64,000 bases of DNA, taken from contig CAUWAG010000003.1 of the NCBI GenBank assembly GCA_963556695.1, positions 5,332,001 to 5,396,000 on the forward strand. Direction: 5' to 3'. Made by a program: the position numbers and the translations under genes. Below, in pieces: positions 37,324 through 46,001 of this stretch. This DNA is from Anthostomella pinea. Taxonomy: Eukaryota > Ascomycota > Sordariomycetes > Xylariales > Xylariaceae. Within the stretch, counting starts at the first letter, position 1. Each line of letters opens with the position of its first letter. The notes beneath the pieces were generated by a model that saw only the letters and a list, made by a program, of their open reading frames with translations, was not told where the DNA came from and ran no database searches.

Positions 37324-38178
37324 TCAAACGGTCTGCGTACCGTAGCCCTTGATGCGGTCTGCAAAGGCCCAGCTCTGGTTCTCCAGCTTGTTCTCGCTCA
37401 ACTCGACGCCGTCCTTGGTAACGATCGCCAGCGAATACTTGTCCATCGAGCGCGCATCACGGTAGAACAGCACCTTCATACACTCCTTGATGACCTCGAC
37501 CGCCTTCTCCTTTGTGATGTTCTCGACCGAGGCCTCGTCGGGCACGTATTTGCGCATGATGGGCTGGGCGAGCATGCTGCCGAAGCCCGTGGAGAGCGAG
37601 GGCGAGGTGAAGGTGGTGCCCAGCAGGTCGGCGGCGGCCAGGAAGGGCTTGTCGTCCTCGTCCATGCCGGCGACCAGCAGGTGGTTCCACAGGGGGTCGA
37701 ACTTGGAGCGGCGGTGGTACAGCAGCTTGGACAGGTACTTGTGCAGGTTGCGGGCGTTGAGGTTGTGGCCGCCCACGTCGGACTGGTAGGCCTCGTCGAT
37801 GCCGAGCTCGGTAAGGTGGCGGTCCAGGTACTGCATGTCGGACACGTCGCCACCGAAGCCGATGACCGACGTGTCGGCGAAGGTGCGCAGGCGCTTGACG
37901 TCGGTGAAGCGCGCCAGCGACCCGTACGACGCCAGGTTGTCGGCCGCCATGACCACGCCGTCCTTGAACTTCATGGCCACTACTGACGTTCCTGTGACGA
38001 TCGGCGACTGTGTGTGCTGGTTCGGGAGGTTGGTGTTCATGTATGAGGCATCGTAGGCGCCGTAGACGTCGTCTCGGGGCTGTTGGCAGCAGGAGCTAGG
38101 TCAGCTTGTTTGGTCTCGGGAGGTCTTCCTGGTCGAGCTTTCACTTACACGGCCCCAGGCTTGCGGACGGTGATCCAT
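37324..38178 (-). CDS. pre4: 20S proteasome subunit beta type 7 (Pre4/PSMB4)
   Basis: Exons 38178-38149 and 38079-37324, intron with GTAAGT donor, give 261 residues. The sequence MDHRPQAWGR/PRDDVYGAYD is a short propeptide-like N-terminus; the beta fold starts at PIVTGTSVVAMKFKDGVVMA and continues with ADNLASYGSLARFTDVKRL, VIGFGGDVSDMQYL, DPLWNHLLVAGMDEDDKPFL and GTTFTSPSLSTGFGSMLAQP. This matches the non-catalytic beta-7 subunit, whose C-terminal extension helps join the two half-proteasomes. It acts in the 20S core in cytosol and nucleus. It shares a 439-bp divergent promoter region with the HCNGP-like gene. Confidence 0.96.
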
Positions 38179-38617
38179 GTTGGCTTTGGAGGAGAATGAA
38201 GGTGCCGGAATGCGATCTGAGGTATGTAATGGGAGCTGGTGTAGTGGTGAATCGCGGATAGTGGATGGTGGATGGTCGTCGGTTGATGGTGAAGTTGAAG
38301 CAGGCTGAAGCTCCGACGTTGCTCTGGAGCTTAGGAGGTACGTACCTCTGGTAGCTGCGCGTCAGTTCTGCCTTCTCGGGTCGCTAATGACGGCTGCCAC
38401 CAGCTGCTGGCAGCTATTAGACCTTAGACCCACCTCAAACCTTCGAGTCTCAAATCGTCAAAGACCGACGAGAAGCACTGAACTCATCGTTGAGAACTAT
38501 TTTGAATCATCACAAAAGTCCAGCCATACTCTCAGTGGCATCTTGGTGGAATAGCCAATCGGCAAATCGCTACTTGTTCTACTGCCAATCTCGCCAAATC
38601 CTGGACCACGGCGCAAT
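38179..38617. promoter_or_regulatory. Bidirectional promoter region, beta-7 / HCNGP-like gene
   Basis: The two genes start back to back 439 bp apart, so this interval must hold both promoters unless leader introns are missed. No specific binding site is called. Confidence 0.6.
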
Positions 38618-39533
38618 ATGGCTGGTCTGGTAGCCTACGAGAGTAGCGATGAAGAACAGGACGTCACACCCGCTGTGGCCCAACTAAAGGTATGAGTGAG
38701 AACTCGATATGAACCACAAAACTGCATTCGAATGAACGGTGGGCAGCACTGATCCTGATGAGGCCAGCCATTGAAACCGACCCAAGGAGTCCCAGCTGAT
38801 GCGGGTGAGAGACCAGGTAGGTCCACTCATGACATATACGAGATCATCCCCTTCTGACGAACGCATAGATCCCATTAAAGAACCAGCAGCGCCGCCGGCA
38901 AAGGCAGATGCGCAACCAGCAGTCTACGGACCGCAGATGGGTCCAGCAGCAGGACCCAGCTTCCCTCCGCTGGAGGAAGACACAGCAAACGACGACGACG
39001 ACGCAGCAGCAGCAACAGCTCCCGGCCAGGTACCTTCCGGCTCCCCCTACTCCGCCAACCGCGCCCTGCTGCGCGACCTCACCCTCCCCACGCTGCCCAA
39101 CATGGACATACCGCCGTCGCCACCGGGCTCGCCGCCGCCGGAAACCAGCAAGAAATTCGAGCACTTCCTGGAGCTCAAGAAGCAGGGCGTGCACTTCAAC
39201 TCGCGCATCGCGCAACCCCAGCAGCCGGCCATGCGGAACCCGGCGCTCATGGACAAACTGCTGGGTTTTGTGGGACTGGACCAGCGCGACCAGTACGCCA
39301 CTACGCTGCCGGTTGATGTGTTTGATCCTGCTGGGTTCTCGCGCTGGGCGTACAAGGAGCAGCTGAAGCAGAGCCAGGTCGAGGTCGCGCAGGCCCGGGC
39401 TAGGGGGAAGGGCGCCCCGGTGGAGTTTGTGGCCGCTTCGGGGACGGCGGCTGGGCAGGGTGATGCGCCTTTACTGGTTCCGGCAGAGGAGGCGCCGGCG
39501 GCTGGGAAGCGGAAGACGCGGTTTGATACGTGA
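38618..39533 (+). CDS. HCNGP/SAP30BP-like protein
   Basis: Exons 38618-38689, 38768-38804 and 38869-39533 give 257 residues. The start MAGLVAYESSDEEQDVTP is the usual opening of this family (LxxYxSSDEE). The first half is disordered and Pro/Ala-rich. The conserved domain is at about residues 130-215: FEHFLELKKQGVHFNSRIAQ, then MRNPALMDKLLGFVGLDQRD and YATTLPVDVFDPAGFSRWAY. The tail AAGKRKTRFDT is basic and probably nuclear-targeting. Human SAP30BP (HCNGP) is a nuclear protein linked to transcription and splicing; the fungal role is inferred from that. The second exon is only 37 nt but keeps frame on both sides. Confidence 0.87.
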
Positions 39534-40135
39534 GACTTGGTACGATGGACTGCTGTCAGGCTGAGAGTATACGCAGGTCAGGGCCCGAGTCGCGGTGGCA
39601 GGGTTCGTTATTTGCTCGCAAATGGATTGGGCACCGTGATGTTGACATCCATCACCTGAGGAGTCAGAGGCTTCTGGCTATAAGAGATACCCAAACGATG
39701 CAAATGCTGAACGAATTCATCCAGTCAGATGATGCTTAATGACTTGCGACTGAGTCATGGCCAGGGGTTGTGTTTCGTTGGGATTGCTGCAAAAGCCAGA
39801 AGCACGATGTCAACACGCAGCTCAGCGAGGTTAGCTGGAATCCTCGCTTGGACCAGGCCAAGCACGCAAGCTGATGCTGTATACCCATGGGGGCTTCTGA
39901 GAGAACTGTCAAAAATGTGTGGCGGGAGAGTTCACGATTCGAGTTTGCGTTGAAAGTGGAAAGTGTTTTGACAACATATGGAATTCATCTCGTGTGACCT
40001 AGCTGGCACATTGGCCACGGGGGGTTAAAACTATATACTGTTCATACAAAAGAGCGTGGATATACCGTTATTTCCATCCATATCCTCCAGGAATCCATAA
40101 CCTCAGAACGCCTTGCAAACACCCATTTATACTAT
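39534..40135. other. Intergenic, about 0.6 kb, convergent 3' ends
   Basis: Between the 3' ends of the HCNGP-like gene and the minus-strand gene at 40136. No feature supported. Confidence 0.5.
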
Positions 40136-41437
40136 TCAGAATCTTCCGCGAGCGCGGTCACATTCCTCCAAAAAGCGGTATACACCTTCCAGGCCCTCGA
40201 ACTCCTCTGATAAGTGCTCACCTGAGCTGATCGGCGGTGACATACTCTCGTAGCCCTCTGGTTCTGGGGAGGACAGCCACGGATTCTCGCTGAAACCTTC
40301 GAAAAGTTCGTGTTCCTCTGGGAAGCTGTCTTCAGAGCGCAGAAACCCACCGGGTGAGGTGAAAGACTGCGCGTCGTTGACGTTGGCATCGGGCGCGTAA
40401 GGAAACTGTAGCGCCATATCTACTCCGGTCTCCGCATCGAAGTCTGGGTCTTGCTTCACTGAGCCCTTTGTTAAGCCAAGATCATCGCAGAGAGTCTCCA
40501 CCGTTTCGGCGTCGACACCCGGGAACCGGATACGCAGGATTTGGCCTTTCTCAAGTTGTATTGGAAGATCGCCTAATGAAGAGAGCTTCTTGATATCTGC
40601 TAGAGTTGTGGTCAGGTCGCGAAGGGCACGGGCGAAGTCCACTGACAGCACGTCAAGGAAGCCGTCGGTGTTGAGAGTCGCGGCGTCTAACTCGGCTACC
40701 TTGACACCAGCCGACGGGTAGGGGAATGCGGCTGTCAGGGGGCTCAAGGCAGTGACCGTCGGGTTGAGGCGGAAATCCACGTAGGAGCCTGGGGCACGGG
40801 GAATCGCTGCCATCTTGCGAGCCGTCTCATCTTGCAGAGCCGAGACGGCACGGTAACGCTTCTCGCCTTGTGGGGTCAAACCGTCGAACTGTGCCTTCTG
40901 GCCAGAGATCCAGAATGCGCGCACAGCGGATGAGACGTTTTGAACCACCTGTGCCTGAGCCGCCGGGGCGTGGGAAAAGTATCTGGCTCCGCCAACACGG
41001 CCGGATCCGAGACCGTAGCCTCCGGCAGTGCGAGGCAGAGCACCGCCGGTGAGGTTTGGTCTCAGGGCACTGGCGAATGGTGCCCGGCCGCTGAATTGAG
41101 CAACGGCACGGCCCGTCTGCGTGTTGAGGAACTTGGAGCGATCAAGCTTCGCGGCACCCTCAAGTCGGCCGGTGGTGATGAAGCGGCGGACGGCGTCGTT
41201 GATGTTCTGGTATGTGGAGGTCGAATTCCATCTCCGGCTCTGCTGCTGGCGCAGGAAAGCGGAGGGGTGGACAGGCTGTCGGGAGTTGTTTCGTACGAAG
41301 ACGGGTTCGAGTGCGGCGTTAACGGGACGGGTCGCGTTGATGACCTTGGTCCGTATGACCTTGCTCGCCTTGTAGACGGCACTACGGGCAATCCGTATGG
41401 CTGCGGGCCCCCATATGCCACCTGACGAGGCGACCAT
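40136..41437 (-). CDS. Conserved filamentous-fungal protein of unclear function
   Basis: Single exon, 433 residues. The N-terminus MVASSGGIWGPAAIRIARSA and following residues are rich in Arg, Ala and Ser without acidic residues, and RRWNST resembles a matrix cleavage site, so a mitochondrial location is plausible. The segments PVNAALEPVFVRNNSRQPVH, GRAPFASALRPNLTGG and GGYGLGSGRVGGARYFSHAP look strongly conserved. The middle is helical (DGFLDVLSVDFARALRDLTT), followed by LRIRFPGVDAETVETLCDDL and an acidic C-terminus. From memory, related fungal proteins carry the label casein kinase II beta 2 subunit; I see no zinc finger or other hallmark of CK2-beta and do not support that name. Confidence 0.85.
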   Translation of the reverse strand: MVASSGGIWGPAAIRIARSAVYKASKVIRTKVINATRPVNAALEPVFVRNNSRQPVHPSAFLRQQQSRRWNSTSTYQNINDAVRRFITTGRLEGAAKLDRSKFLNTQTGRAVAQFSGRAPFASALRPNLTGGALPRTAGGYGLGSGRVGGARYFSHAPAAQAQVVQNVSSAVRAFWISGQKAQFDGLTPQGEKRYRAVSALQDETARKMAAIPRAPGSYVDFRLNPTVTALSPLTAAFPYPSAGVKVAELDAATLNTDGFLDVLSVDFARALRDLTTTLADIKKLSSLGDLPIQLEKGQILRIRFPGVDAETVETLCDDLGLTKGSVKQDPDFDAETGVDMALQFPYAPDANVNDAQSFTSPGGFLRSEDSFPEEHELFEGFSENPWLSSPEPEGYESMSPPISSGEHLSEEFEGLEGVYRFLEECDRARGRF

Positions 41438-41830
41438 CGTGATTTCTTGTTCGCAACAAATGTGCGAGGGAGTTGAGAGGAGATACCAATCGGGGTTGAT
41501 GATAAAGAAGAGAGATGGAATGCGGGCGATGACGGCTGGGGACCCTTAAACATGCCAGCCAGTGGACCATGCGGAGGTGGGTGTGGCGCAAGCTTTTGCC
41601 ACATCAAAAGCACAGGCCAGCCAGCATTGAAATCGGTGGATCTGTCGGCCGCTTGGCTGCCCGCTAAAGCCCTGCCAGCTGGCTGCAGCCTTATCCACGA
41701 AAGTCCTAAGCGGAGCCAATCGTCAGGGCTCTTTTAATATTTTTTTCTTTCGCGATTTTCTACTTCCCTTCTTCACCTCTCAACCTCCAATTCAAACTTT
41801 GGAGCTGTCCGCGCACACGACACCAGCTCT
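41438..41830. other. Intergenic, divergent promoter between 41437 (-) and the snoRNA host gene (+)
   Basis: Includes a pyrimidine-rich stretch around 41745-41800 just before the presumed start of the host transcript. No binding site called. Confidence 0.4.
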
Positions 41831-41932
41831 GCTTCCGAGCCACAATGCCTTCGTGGCCATCTCTCCAGTCCCTCCTTCTCCAGTGACATGGTAAGTCTCT
41901 GCACTCCTCCTCAGCCATACAACCTTGCCCAA

Positions 41933-42016
41933 TTTGCCATGACGAAGAAACAATTGAACAATCCAAATCTTACACCTACATGGGGATCCTTAGACTCTAG
42001 AATTACCCTGAGCAAA
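41933..42016 (+). ncRNA. Box C/D snoRNA, 18S rRNA guide (U45-like target, human Am159 equivalent)
   Basis: Terminal stem TTTGC (41933-41937) with GCAAA (42012-42016). C box ATGACGA (41939-41945, one change from RUGAUGA) and D box CTGA (42008-42011). The 13 nt directly upstream of the D box (41995-42007, CTCTAGAATTACC) are exactly complementary to the conserved 18S sequence GGTAATTCTAGAG. By the D+5 rule the target is the second A of GGTAA, which by my own count of human 18S is A159, the methylation assigned to SNORD45. The intron 41891-42080 encloses it. Confidence 0.82.
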
Positions 42017-42212
42017 CCTTCCAGCCCATTGCTGTCAAGCTGTCACTGTCGACTGGCCCATGCTAACATTATGCGCATAGAATCCTTGAATGCCTGCTTG
42101 CTTGCTAGCCAAGCATGCTGCTCCCTCTAGAATGCATCATCCACTTCAAAAGGTATGTTCTGTCTCGTCTGATTGCGCTCGCAATACCGCTCCCATGCAT
42201 CTTCCCCCACTC

Positions 42213-42303
42213 TGAGGAGTGATGATAAAATCCGACAAACCTAGGAATTCCTCTTTCCGAATACATCATGTAGATTTGTTAGTTTCAGCCTTGTCTGACC
42301 TCA
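42213..42303 (+). ncRNA. Box C/D snoRNA with two guides for 18S rRNA (yeast Gm1126 and Gm1572 equivalents)
   Basis: Terminal stem TGAGG (42213-42217) with CCTCA (42299-42303). C box GTGATGA (42219-42225, perfect consensus) and D box CTGA (42295-42298). The guide before D (AGTTTCAGCCTTG, 42281-42293) is complementary to 18S CAAGGCTGAAACT; D+5 points to the first G of AAGG, which I count as yeast G1126. A second element, CTAGGAATTCCTC (42241-42253), matches 18S GAGGAATTCCTAG; a degenerate D' box CGAA at 42258 would put the target at yeast G1572. Both are known methylated positions in yeast, there served by separate snoRNAs (snR41 and snR57). Lies in intron 42153-42368. Confidence 0.88.
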
Positions 42304-42416
42304 CATCTTGAGACTGTTATCCATTGGCAACCTCATATGCACACTTATCTAACATGTCCACCATACAGGTACATACGATCGCTTCCTTCCCGCACGACCT
42401 TTTCACATGACGATAT

Positions 42417-42468
42417 TTTGAACGAACGGGCGGACATAAATGAACCTTCGTGCCTTCTCTCGTTCAAA
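42417..42468 (+). other. Hairpin in the third unit of the snoRNA host gene
   Basis: Perfect 9-bp inverted repeat TTTGAACGA (42417-42425) and TCGTTCAAA (42460-42468), followed by a second small hairpin (AAGGA...TCCTT). An ATGACGA C-like box (42407-42413) and CTGA (42529-42532) flank it but are 115 nt apart with a poor terminal stem. It may be a longer C/D RNA or an H/ACA-type RNA; not resolved. Confidence 0.35.
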
Positions 42469-42629
42469 CAAGGACGTACAATCCTTGGGGAGAAGGTCCA
42501 CGGGGGATTCTTGTTGATAATTCGTCAACTGAATGTGTTTCTGTCACCGCGATATTCCATGGCCAGTCGTTCTCGGATCTGACTAACGTTCCTTCGCTAG
42601 GTACACCACTCTCCCTTATCTGGCACCTC

Positions 42630-42715
42630 CATTTATATGATGATCACTATTCACACTGTTTGATCCTGTCCTTCGGGCATGGAAATGAACATTAAACAAA
42701 AATTCTGATTTAATG
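42630..42715 (+). ncRNA. Possible box C/D snoRNA without recognised target
   Basis: C box ATGATGA (42637-42643) and D box CTGA (42705-42708), with flanks CATT (42630-42633) and AATG (42712-42715) that can pair after a 3-nt internal loop. The sequence before the D box is A/T-rich and I recognise no rRNA match. A GTATGT donor starts only 2 nt downstream, so its position relative to introns is unclear. Weaker than the other candidates. Confidence 0.4.
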
Positions 42716-42929
42716 AGGTATGTCGTGGTCTTCTAGCTCTCTGGTCGTAGGACTTCCACTGACGTTGCTATGTAGCCTGACAACTAGCATCAAACCCTCA
42801 TCAGCTATTCATACCGTGGCGACACTCGCTAACGCATTGGCTGGCTAGGTAATATAATGGTCGCGATAGGATGCTCGCCGATTCACACGCAAGGTAAGTC
42901 GTCTTTGATTGCTCGTTTTGGATTAACAG

Positions 42930-43014
42930 CCTCTCGGATGATCACATTTCCTGCATTGTATTTCGGAGTTCTTCATGACGAGACTATTCCTATCACCTTG
43001 GAGAACTGAGGAGG
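42930..43014 (+). ncRNA. Box C/D snoRNA, LSU rRNA guide
   Basis: Terminal stem CCTCT (42930-42934) with GGAGG (43010-43014). C box CGGATGA (42935-42941, degenerate), internal C' box ATGACGA (42974-42980) and D box CTGA (43006-43009). The guide TCACCTTGGAGAA (42993-43005), directly before D, is complementary to the conserved LSU sequence TTCTCCAAGGTGA (recalled from the 25S/28S sequence). D+5 indicates methylation of the first C of the CCAAGG part. Lies in intron 42894-43080. Confidence 0.7.
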
Positions 43015-43400
43015 TCATCACGACGTGTTTTGCTTGATGAGTTTAGAACGTCAGGGATGCTAACGTATCGCGAACTTCAGGTATGTACATGTACAAAAAG
43101 GATGTGCCCAAATTCAGGGGTCCAACTGTATTTGGTCCGTATGGATGTCGTCTGGTTTTGGCCTGGTCTCTCAGAGTGACCGGCAGGCGAACACTGAGGT
43201 TATGCAGTAATACGCAGTCTCAATACAACCATCAAGTATGCGTTTGCGAATGTTGATTTGATGCGATGGCGATGTGTCAATTGCAGCCGACGGTCCTACC
43301 AGGCTTTTATGCTGTCCTGTGCCTGAACCATGCCTCCAGTCGCCATGATGCCCCGATTGCTAACGTGCGGTAGGTCTGTGCGCAGTCTAGACCCTACGCT

Positions 43401-44327
43401 CTCCACCTCCTACGCGGTCAGTATTGACCCCTGTTCTGCATCGCCTGTACGGCCCTTCGCGCCATGTCAAATCGAGAGCCGGCTTGAATGACGGCCTCAT
43501 ATTTTCAGAACGCCCGTCTATTTCCCCAGCCCGATCGAAGCCAGTCGTAACCAGTGGTTCCATGCTCATGCCACCCAGACAAGCTAGCGGGTGGTAGTAA
43601 TGATCGCCATCTCCTGATTCGATGCTCGATATGAGCCTCCCCGATCACCAGTCTCGATTCCCTTGCGGGGTAACCCCCTGGGGAAGCCGGCTGAGACCGA
43701 GCTCCTCGACTATGACGCGGTCACGCAGACGGCAAAGATACTCGCCTGTACCTCGTACTTGTGAACCTTGAGCTGCTGATTTCATACGGCTTCATTCAAG
43801 TCTGGCTATAATCGAATACCAAGGTATTGCAATTGGGACACAGAACAATTGGCTGCCTGACGTGCTGTATGTACCTATTTCCATCAAGATACGACTTCGC
43901 AGTCGCTAAGGTAGGCTATTAGTCTGGCGGCCATCCGATCCATGCTATTGTACCACAGTGATGATTAGAGTTACGCGCTTCCTGGGATCATCCTGACGTA
44001 CTACCTCATCGGTGAAGTCATCAAAGACCATCCGACCACTGACGGTCTCGCTCGCACACGCAAGAAGCTGCCGATCAAGCTTCGGCAAGGGTTGCAGCTG
44101 CTCAGAGAGCTCCAAGCAGCTGTTTGACAGCCGGGTCCCTACATTCAATTCGATGTGCCTCGTAGCTTGATAAAAGGATCACTCCCCGCTTGCACCTGTG
44201 GACGTTTCCTAGAATTCAGATCACCAGCCCATCTCCATCTTCGACATCTCGTGATACCGACCCATACCAGATCATCACCACTACACAAGATATCAAGAAA
44301 CAACACACAGTTACCCAACCCCACAAC
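43401..44327. other. Intergenic, about 0.9 kb
   Basis: Downstream of the snoRNA host gene and upstream of con-8. May contain the host 3' end and the con-8 promoter and leader. No further C/D unit with a convincing terminal stem was found. Confidence 0.45.
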
Positions 44328-44693
44328 ATGGACAGCTCAAAGACCCCAACCAACCCCCAGACCGGCTCGACTGCGTCCCGACGAAGAGTCAGTAAACCAA
44401 CAACCCCCAGCAGACTCGGTCCAAGACTGACATGATCTCTCTCCACAGAGCTCCGGACCTGCCTTCGACGGCCTGATGGCCCACAAGCGATCCAATGACC
44501 CTGAGTGTATGGCACGACGGGCCAGTCTTCACGATCAGAAGCCTCAGGCGGGCTTCTTCGGTACGATGTGGAATAAGTGAGTTTATACCTGATCCCCTGG
44601 CCAAATAGCATAGCGTACGTTCTCTTTACAGTAGCTGACACGATGTGTTTCTTCGATAGCTTCACGCGAGGCCCGTCCAGCCCTACGAAGTAG
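44328..44693 (+). CDS. con-8: Conidiation-specific protein 8 homologue
   Basis: Exons 44328-44387, 44449-44576 and 44660-44693 give 73 residues. The first donor is GTCAGT (weak); the second intron has donor GTGAGT and branch GCTGAC. The product has the Con-8 pattern as I recall it: a short polar N-terminus, then SRRRSSGPAFDGLMAHKR, then ARRASLHDQKPQAGFFGTMW followed by NNFTRGPS. Con-8 was described from Neurospora as a transcript that accumulates during conidiation; its biochemical role is unknown. It is small, basic and lacks a signal peptide. Identification is by motif memory, so moderately strong. Confidence 0.82.
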
Positions 44694-45660
44694 ATGCCGT
44701 TCGAACATTGGATGTGTACGATAGAGTGTACTTTGGAAGGAGCAGGGACATACCGGCTAGGGTCCAGGCTGGATTGAAGCTGAGGAGGACTGGGCTGCCG
44801 CTGCCGTGAGATTGGCCGCATTGTGACGTTATGGCCTGCGTATCACGTTGTAGCATTATAGCATCGCCGTGAGAATTGACGAAGTTTGGTATCGATGTTT
44901 TGTCTGACCCAGGTGACTGTGACGAGTATTTATTGATCCTGTTATCTACGTTATGGGCAGGTGCCCTATTGAACATCGCACGCGGGCCATTTGTGTCTTG
45001 GTGTTTTGGTGTCTTCGTGGTGAGTGTCACGGTGCTTTGGTCGGTGGATTGTCTGCCCCAGCGTCAGCAACCATCTCGGCACCTGTTAGTAAGCCGCCCA
45101 GTCCTTCCAGTTGGGCACCTAGTCTTACGCTCCTGATGTCAGAGCCAGTACGATACATTTTGTTGGCGGGTATCTACTGGCCAGGGTCTGTGAGCATGCT
45201 GAGGACCCAGACGCATGTTAGCAAGTGCCACTCGTCTCAAGACGCACCGTGTCTTGAGGGGAATGAAACCGAATAAAACACTCAAGGTCAAGTACTCAAA
45301 GTAAAACATGTTAATTGTCTAGTTGGTGCACATGTCGACGATGATGGTATGGCGATCGCCTCGGAGGCCGGTTAATGGTGAGTGAACAGCCTCCGAACTG
45401 TGAGAGATATCGAGAGGGTACTTCGAGCATGGCTACCTACTTAAGCCAACCACTCTGGCAATACATGATGAAGGCGAGGATTGCTGAACTCGTGGCTACT
45501 TCCAATTGCAACTGCTTGGGTACGACGAGAGTACGCCTGATGTTCCGGAATGTGAAGGCCAGAGGCCAGTAGCTTGAGCGAAGGAGGATAGCATGCAATT
45601 GCGTGTGCGCCAGTGAAGCTGGGAGATACCTGCGACGGCTCGGTGACGCCCTGATACGTG
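44694..45660. other. Intergenic, about 1 kb
   Basis: Between con-8 and the tentative gene ending at 45661. Several open frames on both strands lack protein-like features. Nothing supported. Confidence 0.45.
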
Positions 45661-46001
45661 CTACTCGGGCATAAGTCGATTGAATTCGGGGTGGATGTAG
45701 CGCTGCCGGACGTGTTGGCCATCTTGGGGCTGGTCAATCCTGACGGCTGCCGCCGCAGGGTTGTAGATGTTTTCCTCGAGATGGAGCAAATGATCGTACC
45801 AAACCTACATCCATAGATGAGTATCCCGTGTCGGGTGAAGATATGTTGATAATGCGGTAGGGAAAGTCTCGTGAGGACGAGACTCTGCTTGCCAAGGTGA
45901 CGTACCATCCGATCTTTCGTGTCCATGTCGCCCTTGGTGGTGCCGTATTGGTTGCCCCTGTTGCAAGGTCCGGATTTCATAGGTACAGTCATGTCCAAGG
46001 C
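45661..46001 (-). CDS. Tentative small two-exon gene, unknown product (5' end uncertain)
   Basis: Two stretches in different frames read as protein and are joined by plausible splice sites: 46001-45906 (preceded by an acceptor TAG, ending at a GTACGT donor) and 45804-45661 (after acceptor TAG). Both have phase 0 ends. The product reads MTVPMKSGPCNRGNQYGTTK then GDMDTKDRM/VWYDHLLHL, then EENIYNPAAAAVRIDQPQDG and ends HPEFNRLMPE. If the Met at 45992 is the start it would be 76 residues; otherwise more exons lie upstream. No family recognised and the intron has no strong CTAAC branch site, so it is uncertain. Confidence 0.38.

Larger units (their letters stand above)
41830..43400 (+). ncRNA. Non-coding multi-intron host gene for intronic box C/D snoRNAs (ends approximate)
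   Basis: The interval has no sustained reading frame but is full of splice signals on the plus strand. Clear units are: donor GTAAGT 41891 with acceptor AG 42080 (branch TGCTAAC at 42060); donor GTATGT 42153 with acceptor AG 42368 (branch TCTAAC); acceptor AG 42600 (branch CTAAC); donor GTATGT 42718 with acceptor AG 42848; donor GTAAGT 42894 with acceptor AG 43080 (branch TGCTAAC); a last branch and acceptor near 43359-43373. The presumed exons are short (42081-42152, 42849-42893). Three introns contain box C/D RNAs with terminal stems and rRNA guides (separate entries). In such genes the spliced RNA is usually discarded and the introns are processed to snoRNAs. Transcript ends are not defined. 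Confidence 0.75.

Noticed and set aside
40136..41437. Naming the gene casein kinase II beta subunit
   Set aside because: The label is recalled from related fungal entries, but no CK2-beta zinc finger or acidic groove motif is visible.
43081..43373. A further C/D snoRNA in the last unit of the host gene
   Set aside because: TGATGC-like and CTGA words exist, but no pair has a terminal stem or a recognisable rRNA guide.
43945..44148. 67-codon minus-strand frame upstream of con-8
   Set aside because: No start context, splice partners or homology pattern; likely chance.
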